NCBI RefSeq assembly: GCF_023074055.1
Contig: NZ_JADPKR010000078.1
Span: 1-64,000 of the forward strand
Length of the DNA: 64,000 bases
Direction of reading: 5' to 3'
Source of the DNA: Bradyrhizobium sp. 141
Lineage (GTDB): Bacteria > Pseudomonadota > Alphaproteobacteria > Rhizobiales > Xanthobacteraceae
Shown here in pieces: positions 50,080 through 58,884 of this stretch (position 1 is its first letter; each line of letters opens with the position of its first letter). Position numbers and translations under genes: made by a program. The notes below the pieces were generated by a model. It had not been told where the DNA came from and ran no database searches. It saw only the letters and a list, made by a program, of their open reading frames with translations.

Positions 50080-51465
50080 TCAGGTTAGCGGCTTGGGCAA
50101 TTCCCCGAGATCCCAGAACAGCCCGGCCATGACCGTCAAGGCCTCTTCGGTCAAAGGCAGCAGGATGTGCTCATTGGGCGCATGCTGGGAGCAGCCGGGA
50201 TAGGAGTGCGGGACCCAGATCGTCGGCAGACCCAGGATCTCGGAAAACACGTCGTTGGGCAGCGAGCCACCGAAATTCGGCAGCACGGCCGGCGGCTTGC
50301 CGGTGGTCTCCTGCACCGAATCCGCCGCCCATTTGATCCAGGGGCTGTCGAAATCGGTGCGCGATGCAGCAAAACTCTGCGCCGCCCGAACTTCGACCAT
50401 CGGAAAGCCCCTCTCGATCAGATGGGCGCGGATCGCCTCGATCAAGCCCTCGACCTCAGTGCCGACCACGAAACGCAGTTGCAGCACGGCGTTGGCATGG
50501 CCGGGAATGGCGTTGGCCGGCTTCTCGATATTGCCCGACGACATCGCCAGCACCTCCAGCGTATTCCAGGCGTAGAGCCGCTCAGCCGCTGAAAGCCCCT
50601 CCTCGCCCCAGTGCTCCGCCAGTGCGGGCTCGTCCGCACTCGGCACCACCTGCACATCGGCCAGATAGCTGCGGATCTGGTTGGTGAGGCGTGGCGGCTT
50701 CAGCGCATCGAGCTGGAGGCGGCCGCGGCCGTCGACCAGCGTCGAGATCGCGTTGACCAGAATGGTCGCGGGGTTGGCGAGCACGCCACCCCAATTGCCG
50801 GAATGATGACCGCCGTCGCGCAGATTCATATCCAGATGAATGCGGATGCCGCCGCGGCAACCGAGGAACAGCGTCGGGCGGTCGGCGGACAGGCGCGGCC
50901 CATCGGAGGCCATGAACAAATCGGCCTTGAGCGCGTCGCGATTGAGATCGCAGACCTTGCCGAGATCGGGCGAGCCGATCTCCTCGCCCATCTCGACGAT
51001 GAACTTGGCGTTGAAGCCGAGCTTGCCGCCGCGGGCGTCGCGCACCGCGCGCAGCGCCGCCATGTTGATGCTGTGCTGGCCCTTGTTGTCGGCGGTGCCG
51101 CGGCCATAGAGGCGCGTGCCCGCAACCGTCGTGCGCCAGGGATCGCGTCCGTCGCGCCACTCGCCTTCCATGCCGTCGACGACATCACCATGGCCGTAGA
51201 TCAGCACGGTCGGCGCTGACGCGCTCTCATGATGCTCGGCGAACAGGAACGGCGCCTTGTCGCTCGGGGATTCAACGATGCGGCTGGAAAAATCGAGCGC
51301 AGCAAAGGAGGGCATCATCTCCTGCTCCAGATAGCCACGCAGCTCGGCTCCGCGCGACGGATTCTGGCTTTCGGTCCGATAAGCAACGCGGCGGTCGAGC
51401 TCGGTGAGGAATGCGCCGGATTTGAAATCCTCACGGGCGCGGGAGATGGCGTCGGCTCTGGTCAT
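50080..51465 (-). CDS. M20-family metallopeptidase
   Basis: The 461-residue protein shows the M20 metal site: IYGHGDVVDGM, RGTADNKGQHSINMAALRAV with the bridging aspartate, the catalytic EE in VEMGEEIGSPDLGK, ASDGPRLSADR and the final histidine in HSYPGCSQHAPNEH. The central lid domain is present. Members cleave dipeptides or N-acyl amino acids, and the length suits the dipeptidase branch. It is cytoplasmic. It is divergent from the flavin monooxygenase gene at 51738. Confidence 0.92.
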   Translation of the reverse strand: MTRADAISRAREDFKSGAFLTELDRRVAYRTESQNPSRGAELRGYLEQEMMPSFAALDFSSRIVESPSDKAPFLFAEHHESASAPTVLIYGHGDVVDGMEGEWRDGRDPWRTTVAGTRLYGRGTADNKGQHSINMAALRAVRDARGGKLGFNAKFIVEMGEEIGSPDLGKVCDLNRDALKADLFMASDGPRLSADRPTLFLGCRGGIRIHLDMNLRDGGHHSGNWGGVLANPATILVNAISTLVDGRGRLQLDALKPPRLTNQIRSYLADVQVVPSADEPALAEHWGEEGLSAAERLYAWNTLEVLAMSSGNIEKPANAIPGHANAVLQLRFVVGTEVEGLIEAIRAHLIERGFPMVEVRAAQSFAASRTDFDSPWIKWAADSVQETTGKPPAVLPNFGGSLPNDVFSEILGLPTIWVPHSYPGCSQHAPNEHILLPLTEEALTVMAGLFWDLGELPKPLT

Positions 51466-51538
51466 GACTCACTTTTCGAACTTCGCGCGAAGGACCCTAC
51501 CCGAGACAGGGTGACCTTCGAAAGTGGCGGGGAGTGGA

Positions 51539-51580
51539 TAGTTCTTGTAGTTCTCTTGTAGTTCTCTTGCAGTTCTCTTG
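51539..51580. repeat. Short tandem 11-bp repeats upstream of monooxygenase gene
   Basis: TAGTTCTCTTG occurs at 51548-51558 and 51559-51569, then CAGTTCTCTTG at 51570-51580, preceded by a shortened TAGTTCTTG (51539-51547). The 11-base step is about one helical turn, so all copies face the same side of the DNA. They lie in the 272-base divergent gap between the M20 peptidase and the LLM monooxygenase. Confidence 0.8.
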
Positions 51581-51737
51581 GGATTTCGTTCTTGCTCGCT
51601 TGAGATTGGCTTGCCAAGGGCGGGCGTACCGCCGATTTTGGCCTTGCCAAGCGCAAACCATATGCAAGAACGTCGCCAAGTTGGGGCGCACGTCTATCAT
51701 TCGAAGAACGCTCAGTACAGGGCGCCGAGGGACCATC

Positions 51738-53117
51738 ATGGCCAAACAGATCAGGCTCAACGCCTTCGCGATGAATTGCGTCGCACATCAGTCACCCGGC
51801 CTGTGGACCCACCCGCGCGACCGCACGGCAGACTATAACCGCCTGCCCTACTGGATTGATCTCGCCAGGACGCTGGAGCGCGGCCGCTTCGACGGGCTGT
51901 TCCTGGCCGACGTGCTCGGGGTCTACGACGTCTATGGCAACAGCCCTGACGCGGCCTTGCGCAACGCAGCACAGACGCCGTCAAACGAGCCGCTGCTGCT
52001 GCTCTCGGCCATGGCCGCGGTGACGCAAAATCTCGGCTTCGGCGTGACCAGCAATTTGTCGTTCGAGCCGCCCTACCCGTTCGCACGGCGCATGTCGACG
52101 CTCGATCATCTCACCGACGGCCGGATCGGCTGGAATGTCGTCACCGGCTATCTCGACAGCGCCGCCCGCGGCGCCGGCAAGGACAAGCAGACCGGACACG
52201 ACGACCGCTACGACATCGCCGATGAATATATGGAGGTGGTCTACAAGCTCTGGGAAGGAAGCTGGGAGGATGACGCCGTGCTGCGCGACCGCAAGCGCGG
52301 CATCTTCACCGATCCCACAAAAGTTCATCGCGTCAACCATGAGGGCGCGAACTACCGCATCAACAACACCATTCATCTCAGTGAGCCCTCGCCTCAGCGC
52401 ACGCCGGTGCTGTACCAGGCCGGCACCTCGCCGCGCGGCCGGCAGTTCGCGGCCAAGCATGCCGAATGCGTCTTCATGTCGGGACCGTCGGCCAAGGTGA
52501 TCGGCCCCCGTGTCTCCGCGATCCGGCAGGAGGCCGCCGCGCTCGGGCGCAACCCCGCCGAGATCCTGATGTTCTCGATGATGACGATCATCCTCGGCCG
52601 GACCGACGCCGAGGCGAACGAAAAGTACGCCGACTACCGTCGCCACATCAGCCCCGAAGGTGCACTGGCGCTGATGTCGGGATGGACCGGCGTCGACTTC
52701 TCCGGCTACGACCTCGATCAGCAGGTGCGTCACGTCCAGAACGATGCCGGCCGCAGCGCCATGGACAACGTCACCCGCGCCGATCCTGATCGGATCTGGA
52801 CCGTGCGCGACGTCATCGAGCATGTCGGCGTCGGCGGCGCCGGGCCTGTCGTGGTCGGTACGCCGGAGATGGTCGCCGACAAGATCGAGCAATGGTTCGA
52901 AGCGACGGACGTCGACGGGCTGAATGTCGCCTTCGCGATCTCGCCCGGCGATTTCGAGGATATCGCCGACATGCTGGTGCCGGAGCTGACCCGGCGCGGA
53001 CGGTACAAGTCGGACTATGCGCAAGGCACGCTGCGGGAGAAGCTGTTCGGCAGCGGCCGCGCAAGGTTAGGCGCGCCGCACCCGGCGGCGGGGTATCGGG
53101 TGGGGAAGACGGGGTAG
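51738..53117 (+). CDS. LLM-class flavin-dependent monooxygenase (NtaA/SnaA/DszA type)
   Basis: The 459-residue protein has RLNAFAMNCVAHQSPGLWTH, PRDRTADYNRLPYWIDLART, GRFDGLFLADVLGVYDVYGN, MSTLDHLTDGRIGWNVVTGY and a C-terminal VDGLNVAFAISPGDFEDIAD with MLVPELTRRGRYK. It is a second, distinct member beside the one at 33415. It would need reduced FMN from an external reductase. The start is the ATG at 51738; the longer frame from 51534 crosses the tandem 11-bp repeats. The substrate is unknown. Confidence 0.9.
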   Translation: MAKQIRLNAFAMNCVAHQSPGLWTHPRDRTADYNRLPYWIDLARTLERGRFDGLFLADVLGVYDVYGNSPDAALRNAAQTPSNEPLLLLSAMAAVTQNLGFGVTSNLSFEPPYPFARRMSTLDHLTDGRIGWNVVTGYLDSAARGAGKDKQTGHDDRYDIADEYMEVVYKLWEGSWEDDAVLRDRKRGIFTDPTKVHRVNHEGANYRINNTIHLSEPSPQRTPVLYQAGTSPRGRQFAAKHAECVFMSGPSAKVIGPRVSAIRQEAAALGRNPAEILMFSMMTIILGRTDAEANEKYADYRRHISPEGALALMSGWTGVDFSGYDLDQQVRHVQNDAGRSAMDNVTRADPDRIWTVRDVIEHVGVGGAGPVVVGTPEMVADKIEQWFEATDVDGLNVAFAISPGDFEDIADMLVPELTRRGRYKSDYAQGTLREKLFGSGRARLGAPHPAAGYRVGKTG

Positions 53118-53140
53118 GCCAACTCCTCACGCTGTAAGTT

Positions 53141-53272
53141 CCGTCATCCTGAGGTGCGAGCCATGCGACGCAACGCGTCGCGTGGGGAGCCTCGAAGGAT
53201 GAACGGCCCCGACGCAGCCGGGCCGTCGCCCTTCGAGGGCCGCTGAAGAAGCGGCCACCTCAGGGGTGACGG
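53141..53272. repeat. Intergenic palindromic repeat (CCGTCATCCTGAGGTG type)
   Basis: CCGTCATCCTGAGGTGCGAG at the left pairs with CACCTCAGGGGTGACGG at the right, and GCCTCGAAGGATGAACGGCC with GGCCGTCGCCCTTCGAGG inside. This family is widespread in rhizobia to my knowledge. It sits between two convergent genes. Confidence 0.7.
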
Positions 53273-53315
53273 TGAGAAGTCGGGGGACGCTCTCGCCGCG
53301 TCTTCCTTGTGCGCC

Positions 53316-54977
53316 CTACACCTTCCCGTCCACCATCACCTCGATCAGCTTGGTCCCCGGCCGGCTGAACGCCGACGCCAGCATCGCCTTCAGTTCGCTG
53401 ACATCACTGATCTTGATCGCCTCGCAGCCGAGCGCCCTGGCGACGCCGGCGAAATCCACCGGCGGATCGACGAAGTCCATGCCGACATAATTGTCGTCGC
53501 CATGGAAGGCGAGCAGGCGCTGCTTGATGATGCGGTAGCCGCCATTGTTGGCGATGACGACGTTGAGCGGCAGCTTGTGATGCGCCGCGGTCCACAGCGA
53601 CTGGATCGAATACATCGCGCTGCCATCGCCCGAGAAGCACACGACGGGGCGATCCGGATTGGCGATGCTGGCGCCGACTGATGCCGGCAGGCCCCAGCCG
53701 ATGCCGCCTGAGGCGAGGCCGTGATAGCCGTAGCGATCGCGGTGCGGACGCAGCGCCGTGACCTGGCGGCTCGAGGTGAGGCCTTCGTCGACCAGGATGG
53801 CATTCTCCGGCATGGCCTCGACCATTTGCAGCACCAGGAAGTCCGGATCGATGGGGCCGCGGCCCGCGCTCTTGCCGATCTGCTCGACCAGCGCGGCGCG
53901 GCGCGCGGTCCAGCTCTTCGGCGCCAGCTCGGCGAGGCGCTGCTTGGCGCGGCTCGCAAGTGTCGCGCCGCCCATCTCCGTCAGCACCGGGATCAGCGCG
54001 CGCAGCGTTTCCTTCAAATCCGCCTTCAGCGCGATCTCAGCGCCGTAGTTCTTGGCGATCTCCCAATCGACGAGACCGATCTGCACGATGCCGAGACCAT
54101 CAGGCAGCGCATCGACCTCGCTATAAACCGACATGCGCAAGGGATCCCCGCCGAGCGCGATCAGCAGGTCGTGCGGCGCAAGCGTATCACGCGCGACCTT
54201 CTGCACGCGCGCGAGCGTGCCGACGAAGCTCGGGCTTTCGGATAGAAAGTGCGATCCGTAGGGCGTCGAAGACTGGTAGGCGGCTGCGCCGAGCAGTTCG
54301 GCGAGCTCCGCCGCCTCCTTGAGCGCATCGCTCTTGACCACCTCGTCCATGGTGACGATGACGGGACGCTCCGCCCTGAGGAGCCGCGCAGCAAAGGCTT
54401 TCAACGCCTCGTCCGACGGCTTTACGCGCGCATCGATGCGGGTAGAGCGGCCGAGATCAATCCCGGCCTCGCTGTTCAGGATGTCCCCGGGCAGCGAAAT
54501 GAATACCGGCCCGGTCGGCGGTGTGGTCGCGACCTTGGCGGCGCGGCGGACGATACGGGGCAAATCCTCCAGCCGCGTCACCTCCACCGCCCATTTCACC
54601 AGTGGTTCGGCCATCCGCACCAAGGGGCCATACAGCACCGGCTCCATCAGGCCGTGGCCCTGCTCCTGCTGTCCCGCGGTCAGGATCATCGGCGTGCCCG
54701 TGAACTGGGCGTTGTAGAGCGAGCCCATCGCGTTGCCGAGGCCCGGTGCGACGTGCACGTTGCAGGCGACGAGCTTGCCGGAGGCGCGGCTATAGCCATC
54801 GGCGATGGCGACCACCAGGCTCTCCTGCATCGCCATCACATAGGTGAGGTCGGGATGATCCTTCAGCGCATGCATGATCGGCAACTCGGTGGTCCCCGGG
54901 TTTCCGAACAGATGCGTGATGCCCTCGTCCTTGAGCAGCGCGAGAAAGGCGGAGCGGCCGGTGATCTTGTTCTTCAT
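53316..54977 (-). CDS. Thiamine-diphosphate-dependent decarboxylase (benzoylformate-decarboxylase-like)
   Basis: The 553-residue ThDP enzyme has the N-terminal GNPGTTELPIMHALKDHPDL, the activating glutamate in VMAMQESLVVAIADGYSRAS, a Rossmann middle domain and the ThDP motif GDGSAMYSIQSLWTAAHHKL ending in IANNGGY. It resembles benzoylformate decarboxylase, but Thr replaces the serine usual in the GNPGS motif, so its 2-oxo-acid substrate may differ. GGAGGAAAC precedes the ATG at 54977; the longer reading to 55046 has no such site. It would act in the cytoplasm on an aromatic or aliphatic 2-oxo acid. Confidence 0.9.
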   Translation of the reverse strand: MKNKITGRSAFLALLKDEGITHLFGNPGTTELPIMHALKDHPDLTYVMAMQESLVVAIADGYSRASGKLVACNVHVAPGLGNAMGSLYNAQFTGTPMILTAGQQEQGHGLMEPVLYGPLVRMAEPLVKWAVEVTRLEDLPRIVRRAAKVATTPPTGPVFISLPGDILNSEAGIDLGRSTRIDARVKPSDEALKAFAARLLRAERPVIVTMDEVVKSDALKEAAELAELLGAAAYQSSTPYGSHFLSESPSFVGTLARVQKVARDTLAPHDLLIALGGDPLRMSVYSEVDALPDGLGIVQIGLVDWEIAKNYGAEIALKADLKETLRALIPVLTEMGGATLASRAKQRLAELAPKSWTARRAALVEQIGKSAGRGPIDPDFLVLQMVEAMPENAILVDEGLTSSRQVTALRPHRDRYGYHGLASGGIGWGLPASVGASIANPDRPVVCFSGDGSAMYSIQSLWTAAHHKLPLNVVIANNGGYRIIKQRLLAFHGDDNYVGMDFVDPPVDFAGVARALGCEAIKISDVSELKAMLASAFSRPGTKLIEVMVDGKV

Positions 54978-55081
54978 GTTTCCTCCAGGAGCGGGCGTTG
55001 CCGCAAGGACGGAGGCATGATGGCCGAAATTTTGGGCGACGCGCAAGGAAGCGCGGTCATGGCTGCGTTGCGCGTGACGGT

Positions 55082-55215
55082 CTCGTGTCCCGGACGCGGC
55101 GAGCGCGTTAGCGGTGCGACGCAGAGCCGGGACCCAGATCGCGTCGAGCTCGGCGATGCATGGGCCCCGGCTCAGCAGTGCGGCACTGCGCGCCGCACAG
55201 CGTCCGGGGCACGAG
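55082..55215. repeat. Intergenic palindromic repeat (TCGTGTCCCGGACGC type)
   Basis: TCGTGTCCCGGACGC at the left pairs with GCGTCCGGGGCACGAG at the right, with further pairs such as GAGCCGGGACCC and GGGCCCCGGCTC inside. It lies just downstream of the GFA-fold gene's stop side. Confidence 0.65.
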
Positions 55216-55235
55216 AGCAGAGCCCTCGGCGGAAG

Positions 55236-55739
55236 CTAAATTTCCTCCCGTCCCAGCTCGAACGGATCCGCACCGCCTGCCCGCTTCTTCCTTTTCGAGC
55301 GTTGCCAGACCACGCCGGGGAAGCCCTTCAGCGGCACCAGGGGCTCGCCGGTATAAGCCCATTCCTGGAGCTCTTCGATTGCGATGTGATAGAGCGGCTG
55401 CCGGCCGGTGCGCTCCCTGAACAACGCACGCGGGATGTTGACCATGTGCGGCCCGCGGGGGCGCTCATAAGCGATCGGCGTGCCGCAATGCGAGCAGAAG
55501 CTGCGCGCGGTCTTCGTTGTCTTATCCTCGTATCGGCTGAGCGCGGTCTTGCCGGAAATAATGCGAAAGCGCTTCTTCCAGCTTCCGACGTAGGTCGCGT
55601 AGGCCGCGCCGTGGGCGCGGCGGCTGGCGGCGGAGTGATCGTGCCAGGCCCATCGCGCGGGAATGTCGATCTCGAAGGTGATCTTGCCGCAGAGGCATTG
55701 ACCGGTGGCTGTACCTGCGGCGGCTGCGGCTTTGGCCAT
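55236..55739 (-). CDS. GFA-fold (formaldehyde-activating-like) protein lacking the second cysteine set
   Basis: The 167-residue protein keeps the structural zinc cysteines C15/C17 (QCLCGKITFEIDI) and C82/C85 (SFCSHCGTPIAYERPRGPH). At the catalytic-zinc site, where GFA enzymes have C-x-C-x-x-C-R-R, this protein reads DHSAASRRAHG (D34, S36, S39). It therefore probably cannot bind the second zinc in the usual way. It could be a variant enzyme or a binding protein. The C-terminus (QRSKRKKRAGGADP) is basic. It stands alone between palindromic repeats. Confidence 0.85.
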   Translation of the reverse strand: MAKAAAAAGTATGQCLCGKITFEIDIPARWAWHDHSAASRRAHGAAYATYVGSWKKRFRIISGKTALSRYEDKTTKTARSFCSHCGTPIAYERPRGPHMVNIPRALFRERTGRQPLYHIAIEELQEWAYTGEPLVPLKGFPGVVWQRSKRKKRAGGADPFELGREEI

Positions 55740-55751
55740 GGTCTCTCCTCA

Positions 55752-55834
55752 TCGTCATCGCGAACGTAGCGAAGCAATCCAGAATCTTTCCGCGGAGGCA
55801 GTCTGGATTGCTTCGCTGCGCTCGCAATGACGGA
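55752..55834. repeat. Intergenic palindromic repeat (CGTCATCGCGAACGTAGC type)
   Basis: CGTCATCGCGAACGTAGCGA and the right end TCGCTGCGCTCGCAATGACG pair, with AAGCAATCCAGA / TCTGGATTGCTT in the middle. It lies upstream of the GFA-fold gene start. Confidence 0.7.
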
Positions 55835-55867
55835 ATTCGTGGGTTCGTCGTGCCACACAATAGCTTC

Positions 55868-55951
55868 GTAGCCCGGATGAGCGAAAGCGACATCCGGGAA
55901 CATTGTCCTTCGGGCGAAGGTCCCGGATGTCGCTGCGCTCATCCGGGCTAC
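55868..55951. repeat. Intergenic palindromic repeat (GTAGCCCGGATGAGC type)
   Basis: GTAGCCCGGATGAGCGAAAG...CATCCGGGA pairs with TCCCGGATG...GCGCTCATCCGGGCTAC. It lies directly past the stop of the old-yellow-enzyme gene at 55959 and likely forms its transcript end. Confidence 0.75.
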
Positions 55952-55958
55952 TGCAGCC

Positions 55959-57086
55959 TCACGCCGGCGTCAGCTCGTCGTACGCCGGATAGTCCGTATA
56001 CCCCTTCTCCTCACCGCCGTAGAACGTCGCACGGTTGTACGGCGTGATCGGATAGTCGTGCTGCAGGCGGCGCGGCAGATCGGGGTTGGAGATGAAGATG
56101 CGGCCGAAGGCGATGATGTCGGCATGCCCGTCCGCGATCGCGGCATTCGCGGTTTCGCCGGTGAAGCCGCCAGCGGTCATCAGCACGCCGCTGTAGTGCG
56201 GACGGAACAGCACCATTGCGGAGGGCACGTTCTGCCAGTTGACGTCGGCACGGCCCGCACCGCTGGAGCGCGGCTCGATGAAATGCAAATAGGCGAGGCC
56301 GAGCTTATCGAGCGCCTTCACGACGTATGTATAGAGCGGCATCGGGTCGGGCTCGCCGGAGTCATTGGCGATGCCGTGGGGCGACAGCCGCACGGCGACG
56401 CGGTTCGCGCCCCAGACGTCGATCGCGGCCTGCGTGACCTCAAGCAGAAGTCGCGCGCGATTCTCGATCGAACCGCCATATTGATCGGTGCGCTGGTTGC
56501 TGCGCGATTGCAGGAACTGCTCGAGCAGGTAACCGTTGGCGCCGTGGATTTCGACACCGTCGAAACCAGCCGCGAGCGCGTTCTTGGCACCTTGCCGGAA
56601 CGCCTCGACGATATCCTTGACCTCTTCGGTCTCCAGCGCGCGCGGCGTCTCATAGTCGGAGATCTTGCCGTCTGCCGTCATCGCCTTCATGCCTTCCGCC
56701 TTGATCGGGATCGCCGAGGCGGAAATCGGCAACTCGCCGCCATGGAAGGAGGAGTGCGAGACGCGGCCGACATGCCAGAGCTGGAGGAAGATGATGCCGC
56801 CCTTTGCGTGCACCGCGTCGACCACCTTGCGCCAGCCGGCGATCTGCGCCTCCGAATAGATGCCGGGCGTTGCCGGATTGCCGCGACCGCGCGAGAGCAC
56901 TGGCGAGGCTTCGGCGATGATCAGGCCGCCCTTTGTGGCGCGTTGGCCATAATATTCGGCGTTGAGCGGTCGCGGCGAAAAGCTCTCGCGCTCGGCCCGC
57001 ATGCGCGTCAGCGGCGCCATCGCGACGCGATGCGCAAGCTTGTACGGACCGACCTGCAACGGCTTGAACAACGCTTCGAATTTCAT
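55959..57086 (-). CDS. Old yellow enzyme-type NADH:flavin oxidoreductase (NemA-like)
   Basis: The 375-residue FMN barrel enzyme has HRVAMAPLTRMRAERESFSP, the substrate pair HGAN in FDGVEIHGANGYLLEQFLQS, RTDQYGGSIENRARLLLEVT and VDVIAFGR-like DIIAFGRIFISNPDL. It reduces activated alkenes, nitro compounds or quinones with NAD(P)H. It is cytoplasmic and of normal length. It is near an aldehyde dehydrogenase on the same strand, 120 bases apart, but a shared operon is uncertain. Confidence 0.92.
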   Translation of the reverse strand: MKFEALFKPLQVGPYKLAHRVAMAPLTRMRAERESFSPRPLNAEYYGQRATKGGLIIAEASPVLSRGRGNPATPGIYSEAQIAGWRKVVDAVHAKGGIIFLQLWHVGRVSHSSFHGGELPISASAIPIKAEGMKAMTADGKISDYETPRALETEEVKDIVEAFRQGAKNALAAGFDGVEIHGANGYLLEQFLQSRSNQRTDQYGGSIENRARLLLEVTQAAIDVWGANRVAVRLSPHGIANDSGEPDPMPLYTYVVKALDKLGLAYLHFIEPRSSGAGRADVNWQNVPSAMVLFRPHYSGVLMTAGGFTGETANAAIADGHADIIAFGRIFISNPDLPRRLQHDYPITPYNRATFYGGEEKGYTDYPAYDELTPA

Positions 57087-57206
57087 GGGGGCACCGACTG
57101 GCTATGAAAGGATGCGGATCATATAGCGAAGGGCGGCCACCGGAAAAGTCGCCGCCCCCACAAAAAGCAGATATTCCCTCTCGCGGAAGGCGGGAGAGAA
57201 CAGACG

Positions 57207-58703
57207 TTACGCCGTCTTGATCCAGACGGCTTTCACGTTGAGATATTCCTCGACATGCTGCTTGCCGGACTCGCGGCCGTAGCCGCTCATCTTGTAGCCG
57301 CCGAAGGGCACGGCCGGGTCCATCGCCTGGTAGCAGTTCACCCACACCGAGCCGGCGCGTAGCGATTTTGCAACCGCATGCGCCTTGCTGACGTCGCGCG
57401 TCCACAGGCCCGAGCCGAGGCCGAAGGTGGTGTTGTTGGCGCGCTTGACGAGATCATCCATGTCCTTGAACGCGATCGCGGAGATGACGGGACCAAAAAT
57501 CTCCTCCTGCGCGATGCGCATGTTGTCCTGGACGCCCGCGAACACCGTCGGCGAGACGAAGAAACCCTTCGACAGCGCGCCCTCGGTGACGCGGCCGCCG
57601 CCGGCGAGCGCCTTCGCGCCTTCCTTCTGGCCGATGTCGAGATAACCGGTGACGCGTTCGAGCTGCTGCTCGGACACCAACGGGCCGATCTGCACATTGG
57701 GATCGAGGCCGTTGCCGACTTGCAGCTTCTTGCCGAACTCGGCGACGCGGCCGACGAACTCCTCGTAGATCGCCTGCTCGACGAACAGGCGCGTGCCGGC
57801 ACTGCAGATCTGGCCGGAATTGGCGAACACCGCCATCGCGGCGCCGGGCACGGCGGCATCGAGATCGGCGTCCGCGAACACGATGTCCGGCGACTTGCCG
57901 CCCAGCTCCAGCGAAACGCGCTTGAGGTTCCCGGCGGAGGCCCGGATGATCGACTGACCCGTGACATGCGAGCCGGTGAAGGCGACCTTGTCGACGTCGT
58001 GATGCGAGGCGAGCGCGGCTCCCGCGGTCTCGCCGTAACCTGGAACGACATTGATGACGCCAGGCGGAATTCCTGCCTCCATCGCCAGCTCGGCGATGCG
58101 CAGCGAGGTCAGCGGCGCCTCCTCGGCGGGCTTGAGCACTACGGTGCAGCCGGTCGCAATCGCCGGGCCGATCTTCCAGATCGTCGCGGTGAGCGGACCG
58201 TTCCAGGGAATGATCGCGCCGACGACGCCGATCGGCTCCTTCAGCGTATAGGAGAAGATTTCGCCAGGAAGCGAGTTCTCGATGGTCTCGCCATGGATCG
58301 CCGTGGTCTGGCCGGCGTAGTAACGCAGCATGCCGACGGCGCGCAGACGATAGGCGCGCGTGCGGCTGAGCGGCGCGCCCATGTCGAGGGTGTCGAGCTG
58401 CGACAATTCGTCGAAATTCTTCTCGACGAGGTCGGCGAGCTTGAGCAGCAGGTTCTGCCGCTCGAACGGCTTGACCTTGCTCCAGGGACCTTCGAAGGCG
58501 CGGCGGGCGGCGGCGACCGCACGATCGATGTCTTCCTTGTCGCCCTCGGCGACCGTTGCGAGCAACTCGCCTGTCGCGGGATTGTGGGTCTCGAAGCGCT
58601 TGCCCGAGGCTGCATCGACCCACTTCCCGTCGATCAGCATCTGCTTGTAGGACCCGTTCGCGAATGGATGACGCGTGATCGGAATAGCCTGCGACACAGC
58701 CAT
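57207..58703 (-). CDS. Aldehyde dehydrogenase
   Basis: The 498-residue NAD(P)-dependent aldehyde dehydrogenase has IIPWNGPLTATIWKIGPAIA, the general-base glutamate in VSLELGGKSPDIVFADADLD, the nucleophile in NSGQICSAGTRLFVEQAIYE and the C-terminal PFGGYKMSGYGRESGKQHVE. It oxidises an aldehyde to an acid in the cytoplasm. No dedicated regulator is adjacent. The SDR at 58885 is divergent from it with 181 bases between. Confidence 0.93.
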   Translation of the reverse strand: MAVSQAIPITRHPFANGSYKQMLIDGKWVDAASGKRFETHNPATGELLATVAEGDKEDIDRAVAAARRAFEGPWSKVKPFERQNLLLKLADLVEKNFDELSQLDTLDMGAPLSRTRAYRLRAVGMLRYYAGQTTAIHGETIENSLPGEIFSYTLKEPIGVVGAIIPWNGPLTATIWKIGPAIATGCTVVLKPAEEAPLTSLRIAELAMEAGIPPGVINVVPGYGETAGAALASHHDVDKVAFTGSHVTGQSIIRASAGNLKRVSLELGGKSPDIVFADADLDAAVPGAAMAVFANSGQICSAGTRLFVEQAIYEEFVGRVAEFGKKLQVGNGLDPNVQIGPLVSEQQLERVTGYLDIGQKEGAKALAGGGRVTEGALSKGFFVSPTVFAGVQDNMRIAQEEIFGPVISAIAFKDMDDLVKRANNTTFGLGSGLWTRDVSKAHAVAKSLRAGSVWVNCYQAMDPAVPFGGYKMSGYGRESGKQHVEEYLNVKAVWIKTA

Positions 58704-58884
58704 GGCTGCACTCCCTGTCAGGTGATTGATTGGTTCGATCTGGGCGGGATCGTTGAGTTGAAGGATACAGCGGTGCCGGATAGGCGTAAAGGCAGCGCGG
58801 AACGAAGACCTCCCATGCCGACTTGTGCGGGGTCGCGCACCGCCATGTTATAGCTCGAGCGAGCCCCCTCTCTGGAGACGTCCC

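Noticed and set aside
51539..51580. Possible CRISPR-like array
   Set aside because: The repeats are 11 bp, directly abutting, with no spacers and no cas genes nearby.
54249..55769. 506-codon plus-strand open frame
   Set aside because: It runs antisense through the ThDP decarboxylase, a repeat and the GFA-fold gene, so it cannot be one protein.
57378..58853. 491-codon plus-strand open frame
   Set aside because: Antisense to the aldehyde dehydrogenase, which has all catalytic motifs.
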